Source: Rhizaria sp. SCN 62-66
Lineage: Eukaryota > Rhizaria, unplaced
Length of the DNA stretch: 33,168 bases
Reading direction: 5' to 3'
NCBI GenBank assembly: GCA_001724265.1
Contig: MEDY01000332.1
Span: forward strand, 1 to 33,168
The notes beneath the pieces were generated by a model. The model was not told the origin of the DNA, made no database searches, and was given only the letters and a program-made list of their open reading frames with translations. This document shows positions 9,401-19,389 of the stretch, piece by piece. Position 1 is the stretch's first letter; each line of letters opens with the position of its first letter. The translations under genes were made by a program, and so were the position numbers.

Positions 9401-11996
9401 GCCGCCGCCGACGCTGCCGCGGGCGCCGGCGGCCGTGGCGCCCGTCACCGTGACCACTGGCGCGGACGACGGCGCCAGCGCAACCACCGGGGCAGCGGCC
9501 GCGGCCGGGGCGTGTGGTTGGGTTGGCGCGGCGGGGGGCCCGAGCCCGCTGCTGCTGCTGCTGCCGTTGCCGGTGCCGTTGGCCTGGCCAAACGTGTAGT
9601 ACTGCCCCCGCTTCGCCGCACTGCCGCTGCCACTGCCGCCGCCGCCGCTGTCGTCACTGCCGGCGGGGCCCTGCGCGGCAGCAGGCGTCGGGGCGGCCGC
9701 GCTGCCCGCCGCAGCGGCCGCGGCGCCGCCCCAGTAGGCCGCGGCGACGGCCGCCACGTTGATGGGGCTGCGCCGATCCGACCGCGGCGAAGGCGACACG
9801 GCCCCGTAGCTGCCGTGGCCGCCTGTGGAGCCGGCTGCGGAGCCGGCGCCGAGGGCGAGCGCGGCGGGCGCGGCGGAGGCTAGCTGGGTCGAGGCCGGCG
9901 CCGGCGCCAGCGCCGAGGACGCAGCGGCGGCGACGGCGGCGGCAGCAACGGCTGTGGACGCAGGCGCAGGCGCGGCGGCGCGGCTCCAGTCCCAGCCGCC
10001 CCCCGACGTGTTTTGCTGCGGTTGCTGCTGCGCGGTGCTGTGCGCGAGCGCGAGGAGCGCGGCGTTGTTGCGCGGCGGCAGCGGCGACGACGGCGCCGAG
10101 CCCGAGTTGCCGCTGCCGCGCCTGTTACCGCGCGAGGACCCGCCGCGGCTGCCCTGCGCCTGCTGCTGCACCGGCTGCGGCAGCTGGAAGGGCGAGGCCG
10201 CGCCGCCGCGGTTGTGGCCGCGGCTGTGCGCGCGGCTCAGCGAGCGCGGGCTAGCCGCGGGGCTGGGCCGGCTCACCGCGATCGGGGCGTAGCCGCCGTT
10301 CACGTTGTTGCTAGGGTTGTTGCTGTTGAGGCTGTTAGAGGCGGAGCCGGGGGCGGCGTTGGCGTCGGCGGCCGAGATCGAGACAGCAATGGCGGGCACA
10401 GGCGCGGCAGGGCCTCGGTCCGGCCCACTCAAAGGGCTGCGTATGCCCAGGCCGTGGCTGTGGCCGTGGACGGCTGCGGAACGCGACTGCGGGTGGCCGT
10501 GGGCGTAACTATAGCCGTCGGCGCCGCTGGTGCTGCCGCTAGCAGCGTTGTTGTTGCTGTTGCCGTAGTAGATGATGCCGTCACTACTGTCATCCCCGTC
10601 GCCGTCGCCACCGTCGTCGGGGTCGTCATCGGCGCTGTCGGTCAGGCGCAGGCTGAAGGGCGCGGCGCGGCGCGGCAGCGCGGGCGCAGCCACCGTGGCG
10701 CTGCCGCGGGCCTGGCCGCCGCTGGCGCCGGCGCCGAGGAGCGAGGGCACTGCGCGGAACAGCTGGCGCACCGGCTGCTGCTGCTGCTGCTGATGCTCGC
10801 GATCGCGGTCGCCGAGGCTGCCGGCGCCGATGGCGGGCTTGACGGGGCTCTGCGGCAGCGCCAGCGCCGCGTCCGAGTCGGCAGCAACAGCAGAGTTGGC
10901 GGCTTCAGCGACACGGTCTGCGGCTTGGTCTGCGACTGCGCTGCTGCCACTGGCGCCGCCACCACCGCCGGTGGAGCTGCTCAAGATGACGGGCGCGGGC
11001 GCGACGGGCGAGAAGGCCGGCGGGTGTTCCAGCAGCAGCTGCCGCGGCCCCAGTCCCTGCCCCTGCCCCTGCTGCTGCCCCTGCCGCTGGCGGGGGTCGC
11101 GGCGGCCACCGTCGTCATCGAAGTCGTCGTCGTAGGCGCGGACGTTGTCATCGAAGTCGCCGCTGCAGCCGCCGCCAACAGGGCTGGTGTGCCCGTGGCC
11201 GCCGCGGCCGCCGCTGCCGCCCCGACCGAGCCCAGGGTGTCCGTGCGACCCGTGACTGTGCCCGTGGCTGTGCCCGCGCCCGCGGCCGCGGCCGCGGCCG
11301 CGGGCCGAGTGCGCGCTCGCGTCCGAGTCGAAGCCGAGCCCGACGCCGAGGTTCAGGTCGATGTCGGCGAACGCGGACGGCAGCGGCGGCGGCTGCTCGT
11401 GCGCGCTCAGCTGCTGCGGCACCGGATCACTCGCGTACTGTTGCTGCTGCTGCTGTTGCTGCTGCTGATGTTGCTAGCGAGGGGTCGAGCGGCGGGGACG
11501 GCCGCCCGCACTCGCATTCGCACAGGCACCGGCACTGACATTGGCCGCGTTGCGGGTCACGGCGCCAGGAAAACTGCCGCCGTTGTTGTTGTTACTGTTC
11601 GTTTTTTCAGCGAAGTTCATGTTCAGGTTCAAGTTCGCGCCGCCGCTGCCCCTGCGGCTGCCGCTGTTGCGGGCGGAGCCGCCGCGCCCGTCTCCGTTGC
11701 TCCCGCGGCCGTTGCCGCCATAGCCCTGCTGACCGTAGCAGTGGCTCTGCTGGCCGTAGCCTGGGTGACCGCCGCCGCCGCCGCCGCCGCCGTCAGAGGA
11801 GGAGGGGCTGGGCGTGCGCCGCCGCAGCAGGTCTTGCTCCCGCGCGCGCGCCGCCGCGTCGGCGCCGGCGTCTGAGCAAGAGGCGCGGGGCGGGGCCTGC
11901 TGCTGCTGCTGCTGCTGCTCGTGCCGTTGCCACTGCTGCTGCTGCCACAGCTGCCACTGCTGTTGCCGCGAATCCTGGCTCTGGCTCTGGTGACTT

Positions 11997-12028
<32 letters not shown>

Positions 12029-12952
12029 CTGTTGCTGTTGTTGTTGATAGCCGTAGTTCAAGTTGTCTCCGCCGCTATAGCCGTAGCCGTAGCCGTTGCC
12101 GGGAGCGGCTCTTGTGACGGCGCCGGGGCTGTTGTGGGCGCTGTTGCCGCCGCCGCTGGCGTGCGTATTGGGACTCGTGTTGCTGCTTTTGTGGCCACTG
12201 CCACCGCCACCACCACGGAAGCGACCTTGCCCTTGCCTCTGCTGCTGTTGCTGCTGCTGCCCGAGCGCGCCCCTGGGGGAGATGCCTCCGGCAACCGCGC
12301 CGCCGTACCCGTTGCTGTGGCTGTTGTAGCCGCTCCCGCCGCCGGCGCCGCCGCTGCCGGCGAGACCGTTGCCGTTGAGGGGTGCGAGCGACGGCAGGCG
12401 AGCTGGCTTGCCGCGCGCGGCGGCGGCCGAGACGAGGCGGCCGCCCGTGTTGTCGCCCGTAAGCACGCGCGCCACCGGCACCCCACCCAGCAGCGGTGCG
12501 CCCAGCTCGGACGACACCGCCTGCGTCAGCGCGGGCCCGTGCTGCGACGGCGGCGGCGGCGGCGCCGGCGCTGGGACAGGGGCCGGCGGGGCAGGGGCAG
12601 GGGCTTGCGCGGGCGTGGTCGTCGAGGCCGTGACGGAGCCGGAGTAGGAGAATACAAGACCTGGCGCGCTGGCGCCAAAGCCGCTGCTGCTACTGGCGTT
12701 GTGGGAGCCGTTGCTGCCACCATTACCGGCGCCGTTGGCCGGCTCCGCGGCGGCGGCGGAGGCCGCGGAGGATGACGAGAGCGGGGGCGAGAACTGGGAG
12801 ACTTGCGGAGAGAAGGAGAAGCCCGTGGTTGTAGACTTGGGGCTGGAAACCATCAGCGGCGCGGGGCTGCGCGAACGCGCGGCGGGCGGCGCAGGCGAAG
12901 GCGTGCCGACGAAGGGCGGCGCGTTGGCGGCCGCCAACGGGTACGAAAACAT
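6488..12952 (-). CDS. Very large low-complexity protein, open frame interrupted by one TAG codon
   Basis: I do not recognise this protein. From the ATG at 12952 the frame gives 492 codons, then one TAG (11476-11474), then continues in the same frame to a TAA at 6488-6490, about 2150 codons in all. The second part has no ATG until about 9043, roughly 800 codons in, so one gene is more likely than two. Most of it is disordered: Ser/Ala/Gly-rich tracts, a Q17 run, several shorter Gln runs, RGRGRG followed by HSHGHSHG just after the TAG, and acidic runs such as RDDDDDDEDE. A few segments look structured, for example LSREQAAVWAALRALRARV and ALARWHRAM, and the C-terminus ends LNFIPATPAELEAEEP. Composition resembles scaffold or RNA-associated condensate proteins, but that is only an analogy. 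The coding strand is chosen from frame length and sensible ends. Confidence 0.65.
11474..11476 (-). other. In-frame TAG inside the large low-complexity gene
   Basis: The codon order is CCT CGC TAG CAA CAT, followed by a Gln run, so the stop abuts poly-Gln. The reading frame is identical on both sides (54 bases, 18 codons, from the stop to codon 11422). Possible causes are a small intron, readthrough, assembly error or a real allele-level nonsense change. A 66-base phase-0 intron, 11539 to 11474 on this strand, GTCAGT to CGCTAG with a C-rich tract, would remove it, but its donor does not match the GTACG donors seen elsewhere. Confidence 0.8.
11996..12046 (-). repeat. CAG/CAA repeat encoding a 17-residue Gln run
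   Basis: Seventeen consecutive CAA and CAG codons lie between Tyr and Ser-His in the large low-complexity protein. Mixed codons suggest the run is selected or old rather than a pure expanded microsatellite. Confidence 0.9.
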
Positions 12953-14005
12953 GTGGTTGGCGGGACGATTGTCGCTGGGATCACTTCAGACAGAAGGACG
13001 CCCCTAGGGCGCAGGAAAAGGCGACGCAGGACTGGAAAATAGAGTCCTGCGACGCGCTGCGAAGTCTCGGAGATAAAAGAGCCTAGTGAATGGGTCAACA
13101 TGCAAAGTGAAGGGAGACATAGGGGGATGTTGGCTGAGGACTTGGGTTCAAATTTCTAGACGAGTGTGGCGTGCATATGTTTCGTGTGATCGTAATCAAA
13201 CTTGTGGTTGTAATACAAGCGCCTCCCAAATACCATAACTTCAAGTCTAATTCGCCAGAGTCGGTTTCTTGGACGCGTACATTCTCCAGATAGACCCTAC
13301 CCGGCTGGGCGTTGCTGAGTTGAGGATGAGCTTCGACGAAAGTGGAATGGGGCAGGTTCCGAAAAAGTCAAGGGGCTCCACCAGAAGACAGCACACGACG
13401 ACGAGTGGGCTTGTCAGAAGCCAATTGCATCTCTGCCTCTGTTCATGCGTGGTTTAAACTGCCTGTCTCGCCTGCAGTGATCTCGATCTATTTTGTTTCC
13501 CTTTTGTTGCCCCGCCTGGGTGCACAACGGTCTGTCGACAGTGTCTCTGCTGCCCGCTGTGGCCACCTGCCGTCCAAGCTCAGGTCTAGGAGCCTTCAGC
13601 TTCACTCCCCGGTATCATGGACCTGTTTGCGATAGATTTTGTTTTTTAGAGCTTTTAGCATTATTGTGTATTAGATAGTCGACTTTTTTTCTCTCAAACT
13701 GCTCACCGTGCGCCGCATATCTCTCTCCCGCCCACTCCCTCACTTCACTTCAGACCGGGTCTCCCCACCGCTCTCTCAACCGACTTCAGCTCTGTAAGGC
13801 AGCCCTCTGTTGTCGCCTTTGCAGCTCTAGTCCGCCCGCCGCCCGCCCGCTTCTCGCGTCACCCCGCGTGTAGCTGCGCCCGCGCCCGCGCTCACCCTAA
13901 GACAGCCCCTGCAGCGGCAGCGACAGCGGCAGCACACACCCACAACAGCTCCCGCCGCCGCAGCAGCAGCCGCCTGCGCCCGCCCCCAGCCAGCCGCCGC
14001 CCACC
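12953..14005. promoter_or_regulatory. Divergent intergenic region before TBCCD1 and the low-complexity gene
   Basis: These 1053 bases lie between divergent start codons. About 13090-13260 is AT-richer. From about 13680 to 13800 the plus strand is pyrimidine-rich (TTTTTTTCTCTC, then CTCTCTCCCGCCCACTCCCT), as expected near a start site, and then changes into GC-rich 5' UTR ending in CCACCATG. A GCATATCT element lies at 13715-13722. I see no separate gene. Confidence 0.5.
13711..13723 (+). promoter_or_regulatory. Shared 5' element CGCCGCATATCTC upstream of TBCCD1
   Basis: The 13 bases are identical to 28072-28084 upstream of the ParB-like gene, and the core GCATATCT recurs at 25399-25406 before ARP3. 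It sits about 285 bases before the TBCCD1 ATG inside a pyrimidine-rich stretch. A role in transcription initiation is inferred from recurrence and position. Confidence 0.4.
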
Positions 14006-17000
14006 ATGTCGTACTTCCGCGTGCGCTCGGAGGTGATCCACGCCGCGGTGCTGCCCGGTGACCTCTTGGGCCTCTCGGACCTGGGCCGCGCCGTACCCCG
14101 CGCGCGCCCCCTCGACCTCGACGCCCCTCCCGCCACAGCCTCCGCCGCGGCGCCGACGGAATCGTCGTCGTCGCTGGCGCTGAGCGACGCCGTGGACGCC
14201 GTGTGCGTCACACACGCGGCCGCGCGCCGGTCGTTCCTCCGCACGCTCCTATCGATCACTCTGCCCGCCCCCAAGACTGCCGCCGCCGCCACCACCGGCT
14301 CCGGCTCTGGCTCTGGCTCGTCTTCGTCATCGTCCTCGGCCTCGGCCTCCGCCGCTGCTGCCGCGGCCGCGCAGGACGCGCTGTCGTACCCGGCCTGGGT
14401 TTCGATCGCGCGCGCGTCCCTGGGCCTGTCGCGCGTCGCGGCCAAGCTGCTTTGGGAGGCCTTCCTGGTCGCTCATCCTGAGTCGCAGGCCTTCACGGCC
14501 GTCTCGCCCGCCGCCTCCGCCGCCGCCGCGGCCGCCGCCGCGACCGCCGCCGCGACTGCCGCCTCTGCTGCCGCGGCCGCTTCCGGGCCCGGCGCAAGTG
14601 CGGGCGCAATTGCGCGTGCGGCCGCCGCGTCCAAAGCGAGCGCCGCGGCCGCGGGCGCCGCGGCCGCTGGCGCGTCGTCGGTGTGTTACAGCCACGCGTT
14701 CAGCGTCGACCTCGGCGAGTTCCTGCTTTTCCTCTTCCTTCAGACCTTCGCGCCCTACACCAACACCTTCCCGACGCAGACCGCCGCGCAGGGCGCCGCG
14801 GCCGCAGACGGCGGCGAGAAGGCCGACGGCACCGACGCCGCGGCCGTGGCCTTCGTGCTCTTCCACCTAGAGGACCTCGTGCGCCTGTGCCTGGACCAGC
14901 CCAAGCGCGCCGTTGCGCTCACGCTGCCGCCCTGGGTGCCCCGCGCTGCCTACCAGCCCCCCGCGAGCGCCGCCGCCGCCAACGCCAGCGCCAGCGCCAG
15001 CTCTAGCTCTAGCTCTAGCAGCGGCAGCGCCGATCCCGCAGCTACTTCGGCGGCGGCGTTCACCGCGGCTGTGCTGCAGTCGAACGCGCTGGAGCCGCAC
15101 GAGCTCTCGCGGCTGGCGCTGCTGCTGGAGCCGCTGGGCGCGCCGCCCGCGCTGGCGCCGCTGTTCCCCGGGCTGACGGCGCACCCGCTGCCGCCGCTGG
15201 CGCACCTGGTGCCGCTGTTCCCACAGTGCACGCCGCCCACGGCGACGGCCGACGAGGCCGCAGCGTGGCTCGCGCGCCGCGTCGTCCACGGCCGCTGCCC
15301 CGAGCTGCTGCTCACCGTCACCGCCGCCACCAGCCGCTCTGCCAGCGGCAGCGAGACCGACGCGGTGGCCGTAAGCAGCCAGCTCGAGTTCGTGCCCCGG
15401 CCGGGCTACCTGCCGCTGCCGCCGCTGGCCGTGCCACTGCTGCCGCTGCCGCCGCTGCCGCTGCCGCCGCCCGCGCCCGCCCCCAGCGCGGGTAGCGGCA
15501 ATGGTAGCGACGAGACCAGCTCCAGCAGCTCGAGCTCGAGTGCGAGCGCGGCGAGCGCGGCCGCTGCGGCCGCGGCCGTGGCCGCCGCGACCGCGGCCGC
15601 GCGCTCCCTGACCGCCCGCAGCGCGCTCGTGTCGACCGCACTGTCGTCGTCGCCGGACCTCTCGGTGCCCGCCGCCGCGGCCGCCGCTGCCGCCGCACCG
15701 GGCGCCTCGTCTTCCGTGGCGGCCGCGACGTCCGCGGCCTCGGCTGCAGTCGCGCTCGCTGCAACAGCCACGCTGACCGCAGGCTTTTCCCCCGCCTCGG
15801 TGCTTGGCACCGGCCCCGCGCAGCCCGACGCCGCCAACGCCGCCGCGCTCGCCGCCTCGGTGCCCCGCCCCCCGCAGACACAAGCGCAGTCGCAGGCGGA
15901 CGCGGCCCGTGCCGCCGTCGCCGCGCTGCCCTACGGCGCGCCGCCGCCGCTGTCGCTGCCGGTGGCCGTGCGCGGTGCGCGCGGGGTGCTGGTGCAGGTG
16001 CCCGCGCCGCCGCTCGCGCACGCGCCCGCCGCACTCATGGACGTCTCAGCCGCTGGCGTCTCGCCGGCGGGGCTCATGGCCGCCGCCGCCGCCGCGGCCG
16101 CAGAGGGCGACAAGGACGGCAAAGACGGCAAGGACGGCAAGGACAAGGATGACGACGCCGCAAAGCAGGCCGCCGCCGCCGCCGCGGGCGCGGGCGCGCT
16201 GCCTGCGCCGTCAGTGGTTCGCGCCGCGGTGGCGGCGGACCTGCTGCTGGCGGACCTGGCGCACTGCACCGTGGTTGCGCCCGCGCTGGCGCGGCACGTG
16301 ACGCTGCTGCGCTGCGTGGGCACCACGGCCTCGCTGGGCGTCGTGGCGGGCGTCGCGCGCCTCCACGGGCTGCGCGACTGCACCGTGACCGTGAGCGCGC
16401 GCCGCCTCGTGCTCTCGCAGTGCTCCAACGTGCTCGTGCACGCCTTCACGCCGCTGCCGCCGGTCGTGGCGGCCGACTGCACGCGCGTGACGCTCGCCCC
16501 GCTGCACGCGCCGCACCCCACGCTGGCCGCGGACCTCGTGCGCGCGCGCCTGTTGCCGCCCGCCGTCGCCGCCGCGCTCGCCGCCGCCGCCGCCGCGGAC
16601 GCGCACGCCTACGCCTACTCGGACTCCGCCAGCGCAAGCACCGCCGCTGGCGCTGCCACTAGCGCTACTGGTGGCGCAGGTGGCGCGACTGAGGGCGGCG
16701 CCGCGGCCGCGTTGGGCGCGCTCGCGGCCGCGGGCGTGGTCCCGCAGGACAACGCCTTCAGTGCGCCGCTGCTGCTCGCGCCGCTGCGCGTGCTGCGCCG
16801 GCAGCAGCTCACGCCCGCCGCGCTCGCCGCCAGCCCCGACGACCTGCCCCTGCTCGGCGCGGGCGGCGGCGGCGGCGGCGCCGGCGTGGCTTCGTTTCTC
16901 GCCGTCGCGGCCGCCGCGGCCGCTGGCCGGGGCGCGGCCGCAGTCGACGCTCCCGCCAACGCCGCCGCGCTCGCGGCCGCTGGCGCGGAGCCGCTGGGCG

Positions 17001-17848
17001 CCGTGTCCGTGCCGGTGCCGCTGCGCGCGCTGCTGGCGCTGCCGGCGCCGCACGCCAACGACACGGCCGCCACGGTCTCCACGGCCTCCACCGCGGGCTC
17101 GGCGGCCGCGCGCGCAGTCGTGGCCGAGACCGTGTCGCTGCTGCCGCCGCCGCGCCTGTGGCCCGCGTCGTACCCGCTCGGCAGCGGGCACCGCGCCGCC
17201 GCGCTCCCCGCGCTCGCCTGGCAGCCCGCCGGCTCCAGTGGTTCCAGCGGCTCGACGGGTTCGAACGGCGTGCCGCCGGGCGCGGCGTCGTTCATGGCGT
17301 TGATTCCGCCCGCGGCCACGCGCACTGACTACTGGGTCGCGCCCCTCGCAGCCCGCGCCGCGCTCGCCGTGAGCGCCCCCGCGGGGGGCAGCGCGAGCGC
17401 CGTGAGCGTGACGCCGAGGGGCGGGTACGTCCTGCCTGTGTCGGCGGTGGCCCCGGCGTGTCCGACGCTCGCGCTGCCGCTGCCGCTGCCACCCGCGTAC
17501 GCCGCCGCGCTGCTGCAGCGCCGCGCGCGCCTGCTCGCTGCCCACAGGCAGGTCGCCGCCGCCGCGAAGGCCCTGGGCGCCTCCGTTGGTACTACGGCAG
17601 CCAGCGCGGGCGCCGCGGCGGGCGCCAACGCGGCGACTGCGCCGCAGCAGCAGCAGGCGTGGGGACGCTTCCGCGCGACGCTGCAGGAGCAGTTCCTGCG
17701 CTGGCTCCACACCCAGCAACAGGCTGCCGATGGCGCCGCGAGTTCGACTGCCGCTGGTGCGAGCGCGAGTGCTGCTGCGGCGGGGGCGAGCGTGGAGGAG
17801 TACCTTTCCCAGCTCAGCGCCTGCGACGAGACCGGACACGCGCTCTAA
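14006..17848 (+). CDS. TBCCD1: TBCC domain-containing protein 1 (TBCCD1)
   Basis: TBCCD1 is related to tubulin cofactor C and RP2. It acts at centrosomes and basal bodies, positioning them relative to the nucleus (the Chlamydomonas homologue is ASQ2). This single-exon frame encodes 1280 residues against about 557 in human. Conserved order is visible: an N-terminal helical part (DLGEFLLFLFLQTF, then FHLEDLVRLCLD), a TBCC beta-helix at about 745-850 with the LLRCVGTTASLGVVAG, DCTVTVSARRLVLSQC and HAFTPLPP turns and LAPLHAPHPTL, then the C-terminal LPPPRLW and IPP segments, and a final helix near FLRWLHTQQQ that matches the family C-terminus. The excess is Ala/Ser/Pro-rich insertions, including long Ala runs around 165-230 and 500-620. 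The ATG has a CCACC context and is the first in frame. It implies a flagellated or centriolar ancestry. Confidence 0.85.
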   Translation: MSYFRVRSEVIHAAVLPGDLLGLSDLGRAVPRARPLDLDAPPATASAAAPTESSSSLALSDAVDAVCVTHAAARRSFLRTLLSITLPAPKTAAAATTGSGSGSGSSSSSSSASASAAAAAAAQDALSYPAWVSIARASLGLSRVAAKLLWEAFLVAHPESQAFTAVSPAASAAAAAAAATAAATAASAAAAASGPGASAGAIARAAAASKASAAAAGAAAAGASSVCYSHAFSVDLGEFLLFLFLQTFAPYTNTFPTQTAAQGAAAADGGEKADGTDAAAVAFVLFHLEDLVRLCLDQPKRAVALTLPPWVPRAAYQPPASAAAANASASASSSSSSSSGSADPAATSAAAFTAAVLQSNALEPHELSRLALLLEPLGAPPALAPLFPGLTAHPLPPLAHLVPLFPQCTPPTATADEAAAWLARRVVHGRCPELLLTVTAATSRSASGSETDAVAVSSQLEFVPRPGYLPLPPLAVPLLPLPPLPLPPPAPAPSAGSGNGSDETSSSSSSSSASAASAAAAAAAVAAATAAARSLTARSALVSTALSSSPDLSVPAAAAAAAAAPGASSSVAAATSAASAAVALAATATLTAGFSPASVLGTGPAQPDAANAAALAASVPRPPQTQAQSQADAARAAVAALPYGAPPPLSLPVAVRGARGVLVQVPAPPLAHAPAALMDVSAAGVSPAGLMAAAAAAAAEGDKDGKDGKDGKDKDDDAAKQAAAAAAGAGALPAPSVVRAAVAADLLLADLAHCTVVAPALARHVTLLRCVGTTASLGVVAGVARLHGLRDCTVTVSARRLVLSQCSNVLVHAFTPLPPVVAADCTRVTLAPLHAPHPTLAADLVRARLLPPAVAAALAAAAAADAHAYAYSDSASASTAAGAATSATGGAGGATEGGAAAALGALAAAGVVPQDNAFSAPLLLAPLRVLRRQQLTPAALAASPDDLPLLGAGGGGGGAGVASFLAVAAAAAAGRGAAAVDAPANAAALAAAGAEPLGAVSVPVPLRALLALPAPHANDTAATVSTASTAGSAAARAVVAETVSLLPPPRLWPASYPLGSGHRAAALPALAWQPAGSSGSSGSTGSNGVPPGAASFMALIPPAATRTDYWVAPLAARAALAVSAPAGGSASAVSVTPRGGYVLPVSAVAPACPTLALPLPLPPAYAAALLQRRARLLAAHRQVAAAAKALGASVGTTAASAGAAAGANAATAPQQQQAWGRFRATLQEQFLRWLHTQQQAADGAASSTAAGASASAAAAGASVEEYLSQLSACDETGHAL
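16112..16138 (+). repeat. 9-bp tandem repeat encoding (KDG)3 in TBCCD1
   Basis: AAGGACGGC, AAAGACGGC and AAGGACGGC follow each other in frame and run into KDKDDD. This highly charged linker lies just before the TBCC domain and interrupts an otherwise Ala-rich stretch. Confidence 0.85.
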
Positions 17849-18786
17849 GGACCGCGCTCTATCTCAGGACCGAACCACCCACCAATGAGAGTTTGCTGAG
17901 ACAAGAGTTCATTGAACATGTGGTGCGACTTTGCCTAGGTGTACAGAAGACGCTGGCGGCAATTGTTGTCCAGATCCTTAACGGTTCCAATGGGTGGGAA
18001 GTTAAGACGTAATTTATGATGTTGTTATTGTATTTCTTCTTGTTTTCTTTGTGTTCTGCGAAGGCACATTGTAATAAGTTATATATTAAGTACCACACAG
18101 ACCCCAAATGTGTGCTTCCGTGCATAATTTTTTTTCATCTCGATGTTTATATATTTCAATTATTTTTCCCCAGTGCGCACTTATGTGCGCACATGCAATA
18201 CATTTGTGTACTATCTGTTTTCTAGCTTGGGGGAGAAGAATATGTCCATGTTTTATACTGCTTTTACTTGTGGATGGAATTTGAAGAGTCGTAAACTTTG
18301 ATCTTTGTGAGGGTTGAGTCTCAAAGTTCTTAGTTATGAAGCAATCTTTGAGTATAGCTGAATATTATAGAAATATATGCACTGAATAAAATAAACATGT
18401 TTTGTGCAAAATTTTATTTGACGCAGACACTAAATTGATTGCAGTGTTTGCGAGTGACTTGCGGTGCAGTTGAGACACGGTTCGTAAAAATCGTGCGGTG
18501 GCGAGAGAAGCAAGACAAACGATCGCTGCTGCGCAGCTGAAAAGAGGGTGCGTTTTGCGGCTTCGTTTCTGCTCATGTAGCGATTTTATTGTTATTTACG
18601 GAAACAGTATTTATAGTAGTGTTCATTTACGAAACGGTTGCACTATTGGCGTCTATTCTGTTTGATGGAGGACGTCCCCGATTTTATTATCGACCTCTCT
18701 TGCCAGCCAGCTCATTTTTGTCTTTGCTTCGCTCCCTTGCTTTTGTTCCGGCTTCTTTTCTTGTGTCTGCGCTGTAGACCAGCTCT
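17849..18786. other. Intergenic region, TBCCD1 3' end to small mitochondrial gene promoter
   Basis: The sequence becomes AT-rich from about 18010 to 18420, with an AATAAAATAAA stretch at 18385 that could serve as a polyadenylation signal, although it lies over 500 bases after the TBCCD1 stop. From about 18690 to 18775 the plus strand is strongly pyrimidine-rich (repeated CTTTT and CTCC words), the usual pattern before starts in this window. No gene is evident. Confidence 0.45.
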
Positions 18787-19389
18787 ATGCTCCGCTCTAC
18801 GCTTACCCGCGGCGTGTGCCGCGCGTCGGCGTCCGTCTCTACGTCCATTTCCGCCGTCGTTATGTCTGCGCCTGCCCGCAGCTTCGCCAGCCCCAAGACG
18901 CAGGTCGTGTCGACCGTGCGTGACGGCGAGGCCGAGATCGACGGCGGCTCGCTCAAGCGCATGAAGAACTGGATCGACGAGATTTGGGCGCTGAAGCCCG
19001 AGGGCAAGCTGGAGATGACGGAGGAGCAGCGCGCGTCGGACAAGGCCTTCGTGGCCTACGCGACGCGCAAGATGGCGCTCCGCAAGCAGCGCTGCGCCAA
19101 GCTCGAGCAGCGCAAGATCAACGTCAAGAACCTCACGTTTGACGCGATCCCCGCGGAGCTGCGCACGCACTGCCAGACGGTGGACACGGAGCCCTGGCCC
19201 GCGAACCTGCTGACGCCCGCGATGACGGCCCCCGCGCGCGACTGGCTGCTGCACCACTACCGCCTGCTCGACATCTCGCGCGACGAGCTCTTCCGCCGCC
19301 TCCAGGAGGAGCAGAAGCGCCGTGACGAGGAGAAGAACCAGGCCAAGCTTAAGGCCGAGCGCGAGGCCGCCCTCGCCGCGCAGGCGTGA
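18787..19389 (+). CDS. Small mitochondrial protein, possibly ribosomal protein mL40
   Basis: The 200-residue single-exon protein starts with a presequence rich in Arg, Ser and Ala and without acidic residues (about 1-34, ending APARSFAS), which is typical of import into the mitochondrial matrix. The mature part is basic and helical: KNWIDEIWALKP, then ATRKMALRKQRCAKLEQRK, then DAIPAEL, a DTEPWP turn and PARDWLLHHYR, ending in a Lys/Glu-rich helix (about 170-200). The central basic helix followed by a proline turn and a downstream Trp resembles the MRP-L28/mL40 family of the large mitochondrial subunit, but this is a pattern-level match from memory. Mitochondrial location is fairly secure; the ribosomal role is tentative. 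The first ATG follows a pyrimidine-rich leader, and the stop is TGA. Confidence 0.6.
   Translation: MLRSTLTRGVCRASASVSTSISAVVMSAPARSFASPKTQVVSTVRDGEAEIDGGSLKRMKNWIDEIWALKPEGKLEMTEEQRASDKAFVAYATRKMALRKQRCAKLEQRKINVKNLTFDAIPAELRTHCQTVDTEPWPANLLTPAMTAPARDWLLHHYRLLDISRDELFRRLQEEQKRRDEEKNQAKLKAEREAALAAQA

Noticed and set aside
7638-9599. A 653-codon plus-strand open frame opposite the large low-complexity gene
   Set aside because: It is antisense to a longer frame with an ATG and a sensible end. Its Ser/Arg/Pro/Cys runs are what the reverse reading of Ala/Gly/Gln repeats gives in GC-rich DNA.
11474-11511. A 38-base intron (GTGCGG to CGCTAG) as the way to remove the in-frame TAG
   Set aside because: Its length is not a multiple of three, so removing it would shift the long downstream frame. 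It is also far shorter than the seven placed introns (129-463 bases).
10013-11875. A 620-codon plus-strand open frame rich in Ala, Val and Arg
   Set aside because: It is a reverse shadow of the low-complexity gene and crosses the TAG region without domain features.
8600-12050. CAG/CTG-rich arrays as possible CRISPR or satellite DNA
   Set aside because: Units are single codons inside an open frame, with no spacer structure. They are coding Gln runs.
6488-12952. A changed genetic code with TAG read as Gln
   Set aside because: Only one in-frame TAG is seen and none interrupts a conserved gene here. Absence of TAG among seven stops is too small a sample.
13140-13160. A GGTTCAAAT word resembling a tRNA T-loop
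   Set aside because: No matching acceptor stem, D-loop or anticodon arm could be built around it.
16211-17839. A 542-codon minus-strand frame across TBCCD1
   Set aside because: The plus-strand protein matches TBCCD1 along its length. The minus frame is Arg/Gly-rich noise.
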